Shown here in pieces: positions 7,401 through 8,626 of a stretch of DNA of 8,626 nucleotides (positions are counted from its first letter, which is position 1; the number at the start of each line of letters is the position of its first letter). The notes under the pieces were generated by a model, which searched no databases, had not been told where the DNA came from, and saw nothing but the letters and a program-made list of their open reading frames with translations. The DNA comes from an uncultured Rothia sp. (GTDB lineage: Bacteria > Actinomycetota > Actinomycetes > Actinomycetales > Micrococcaceae), in NCBI GenBank assembly GCA_937935205.1, contig CALGXU010000222.1:1-8626 (forward strand), in the 5' to 3' direction. Both the position numbers and the translations under genes were made by a program.

Positions 7401-8626
7401 GGCGTTCAGGGCATCCTCGTACAGGGAAGCCACAGCGTTTGCGTCCACACCCTCGGGGAACTGGACCCCAAAGTCGTAGAGGTAGCCGTAGTCTTCGCCA
7501 TCCTCAGGCTTGAACTCGTAGGGCTTCTGATCAACAACGACCAGGCCCATATTCTGCATAACCGGCAGAAGCTCGGTGAGGGTGTGAGGTGCGGACAGGT
7601 AGGTCTTCAGTCGGGTAGTGTTGGCTTCGCCGGCTTCAACCTTGATTGCGGCGGGCTTCTGGCCCGAGAGAGATTCAAGAATCACGATATCCTCGATTGC
7701 TTGTTCTACTGTGTAATCGGCTCGGTAGGCTGCGCTCGTCGCATCTGCCCAGGCTGATGCGAGTCGGCGACCTTCCGCGCCGGGTTTCCATGCCTCAATA
7801 GCAGCTGCGGTTGCTTCCACCCAGGAGCGGGCGGCTTCTTGCAGTCGCTTTTCGAGAGCTTGATGATCCGTCTTCGGCACATCGTTGGGGTTGGTGAGTC
7901 GAATGCGGAAAAATAGGCGCGCCAACGATGAGGAGGACAGGTACACCTCATGGTCAATGGCACTAAGATCAAATTCCTGTTGGAACACCCGCTGGATTCG
8001 CGCACACACGTTCGTGTTGTAGCGGTCCCGAGGCAGGTACACAACAGCGGAAATAAACCGGTTGAACCGGTCGGCACGCAGGAACAGGCGGGTCTTGCGA
8101 CGCTCCTCCAGACCCATGATGCCGCCGAAGGTCTCGGTCAGATCATTAGCGGAAGCGTGCAGCAGTTCCAGGCGCGGGTAGTCTTCCAGGGCACCCAGAA
8201 GCGCCTTGTCAGAGTAAGAACCGGGGTGGTAGCCGAGGCGGCGGCGCACCATCGCGATACGCTCACGCACCAGCGGAGTCTCAATAGCGGGCAGCGCGTA
8301 CGCCTGGCGGGTAAACAGACCCAAAATGACGTACTCACCAATCACGCGACCGTTCAGGTCAAAGCGGCGCACACCAATGTAGTCCAGGTAGTCGTTGCGT
8401 GCGACCGTGGAGCGGGAGTTCGCCTTCGTGATGTACAGGGGGCGCGGGAACAGGGCGCGTTCCAGAGTCTCACCCGACAGAGGGATGCGGCTCTTACCCT
8501 CCGTGGCGCGCAGAATACCGAGCGCCGAACCGGGGCGGTCCACCAGCGAAATAGCGCCGGAGGTGCCGTCCAGCACGCGCTCCTTAACGCCCATGAACAC
8601 GAAGTTGCCGCGGGTCAGCCAGCGCA
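4446..8626 (-). CDS. gdh: NAD-dependent glutamate dehydrogenase, large (180-kDa) type, 5' end outside window
   Basis: 1392 in-window residues; the frame is open to the right edge, where it reads RWLTRGNFVFMG, a pattern found well inside these proteins. Family members are about 1600-1650 residues, so some 200-260 N-terminal residues are missing. A GTG at 8600 could be mistaken for the start but is internal. The enzyme oxidises L-glutamate with NAD+ to 2-oxoglutarate, ammonia and NADH in the cytoplasm. Counting from the first full codon: the last ACT-like regulatory region around VYLPRDRYNT (195-204) and SLARLFFRI (233-241); the catalytic core GGLRWSDRRDDFRTEVLG (579-596), KAQMVKN (599-605), TGAKGGF (611-617) with the likely catalytic lysine K614, and AADKGT with D685; the nucleotide-binding tract VGIGDMSGDVFGNG (753-766); YNGGIGTYVK (869-878); and EGGNLGFTQLGRIE (909-922). 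All key residues are present and the C-terminal helical domain is intact. In mycobacteria this enzyme is inhibited by GarA; nothing here shows whether that applies. Codon use is strongly biased except in the stretch about 7640-8060. Confidence 0.96.
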   Translation of the reverse strand, partial: RWLTRGNFVFMGVKERVLDGTSGAISLVDRPGSALGILRATEGKSRIPLSGETLERALFPRPLYITKANSRSTVARNDYLDYIGVRRFDLNGRVIGEYVILGLFTRQAYALPAIETPLVRERIAMVRRRLGYHPGSYSDKALLGALEDYPRLELLHASANDLTETFGGIMGLEERRKTRLFLRADRFNRFISAVVYLPRDRYNTNVCARIQRVFQQEFDLSAIDHEVYLSSSSLARLFFRIRLTNPNDVPKTDHQALEKRLQEAARSWVEATAAAIEAWKPGAEGRRLASAWADATSAAYRADYTVEQAIEDIVILESLSGQKPAAIKVEAGEANTTRLKTYLSAPHTLTELLPVMQNMGLVVVDQKPYEFKPEDGEDYGYLYDFGVQFPEGVDANAVASLYEDALNAYLLGERESDTLDRLILAEGLTWQEVRLFRALNHYLIQLGLGYTPSFMSNTLLANPTITKHLVEFFEVSFDPNNGLNDEQRNARREEIEAALVEELNQIPTLDADRYLRSLGKVIRAILRTNAYLADRPALAFKVAPQEIDFAPLPRPKFEIFVYSPRVEGVHLRFGSVARGGLRWSDRRDDFRTEVLGLVKAQMVKNAVIIPTGAKGGFYPKQLPDPAVDRDAWITEGRESYKVFIGSLLDVTDNLSVGADGSETVVRPEGVVARDADDYYLVVAADKGTAAFSDTANAISLERGFWLGDAFASGGSVGYDHKAMGITARGAWESVKRHFAEIGHDAQTEEFTAVGIGDMSGDVFGNGLLRSKATRLVAAFDHRDIFLDPNPNAAVSFDERQRLYDLPRSSWQDYNRDLISAGGGVYSRGLKSIEITPEVREVLGLDESVTELAPTELISAILKAPVDLIYNGGIGTYVKASTETNAQVGDKANDALRVNGKDLRAKIVGEGGNLGFTQLGRIEAALNGVILNTDAIDNSAGVETSDREVNIKILVDRLVAHGELSSEERASFIESLQDEVGGKVLETNVEQNVLLQGEFHGSFLGTNLYKRLMHDLEEHAGLNRAVEFLPTDEELDARLETTGDRLTRPELSVLAAYVKIYLTHALEQTDFADDPYLEGVLRSYFPAALVERFGQHLDSHPLRKEIICTRVANELVNIGGITFAYRVMEEFNVGIDSVARAFIVARELFELGTAAKLHRELPPKTSLDAWFTVLRDNQRVLDRAVRWFITERGVVAGTSISELLEIFGSVVEMRHNLPEYLSGTSRERVRAKRDAGEAWGLPEELIVIWIRGFEGYALLDVIRSARDHDFEATSLAPVYFATYDRFKVDELLGLITELPRSDRWEILARQALRGSLYETAAGLALSVAEGAKGDFSTVDGAQKALAEWVEEHPTRVGNIDRILKEIGEAAPDVTGHPRLAVVSVALRTLSSAS

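Noticed and set aside
4500..7757. Open frame of about 1085 codons on the plus strand opposite gdh
   Set aside because: It is a shadow of the well-supported dehydrogenase. It ends just where codon bias of the real gene relaxes (about 7757), which shows that codon bias keeps it open.
1..8626. CRISPR array, tRNA, rRNA, insertion sequence or attachment site
   Set aside because: No regularly spaced direct repeats, cloverleaf-like sequence, transposase frame or terminal repeats were found on either strand.

Overview
The window is GC-rich with strongly biased codon use (CTG, GAG, CGC/CGT and CTC preferred). It carries the large (180-kDa class) NAD-dependent glutamate dehydrogenase typical of high-GC Gram-positives. 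This suggests an actinobacterium of the Micrococcales; a Rothia-like member of the Micrococcaceae is my best guess, but no rRNA or other marker is present to prove it. All genes lie on the minus strand, so the biological order runs from the right edge to the left.

Region 1 (8626 to 4446): the 5'-truncated NAD-glutamate dehydrogenase gene. It contains the whole catalytic core and C-terminal part; only the N-terminal regulatory part lies outside. A strong inverted repeat (4378-4418) follows its stop codon and probably terminates transcription. Region 2 (4445 to 4015): 431 bp without a convincing gene, AT-richer than its surroundings, holding the terminator, several separate inverted repeats and weak promoter candidates. 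Region 3 (4014 to 1): a probable operon of three genes. A PelG-like membrane transporter comes first (TTG start), then a PelF-like family-4 glycosyltransferase 33 bp downstream, then a putative glycoside hydrolase of the GHL15 type that overlaps pelF by 11 bp and runs off the left edge.

The three-gene unit is the interesting part. PelF polymerises and PelG is thought to move the Pel exopolysaccharide across the membrane, and a TIM-barrel hydrolase beside them recalls PelA. No pelD or pelE (the c-di-GMP receptor and scaffold of the classical complex) precedes them: the gene immediately upstream is the unrelated dehydrogenase behind a terminator. The gene order G-F is the reverse of the classical F-G order, and the hydrolase is not recognisably PelA. 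The unit therefore looks like a minimal or divergent Pel-like polysaccharide system in a Gram-positive; more of it may lie beyond the left edge. Glutamate dehydrogenase has no evident link to it.
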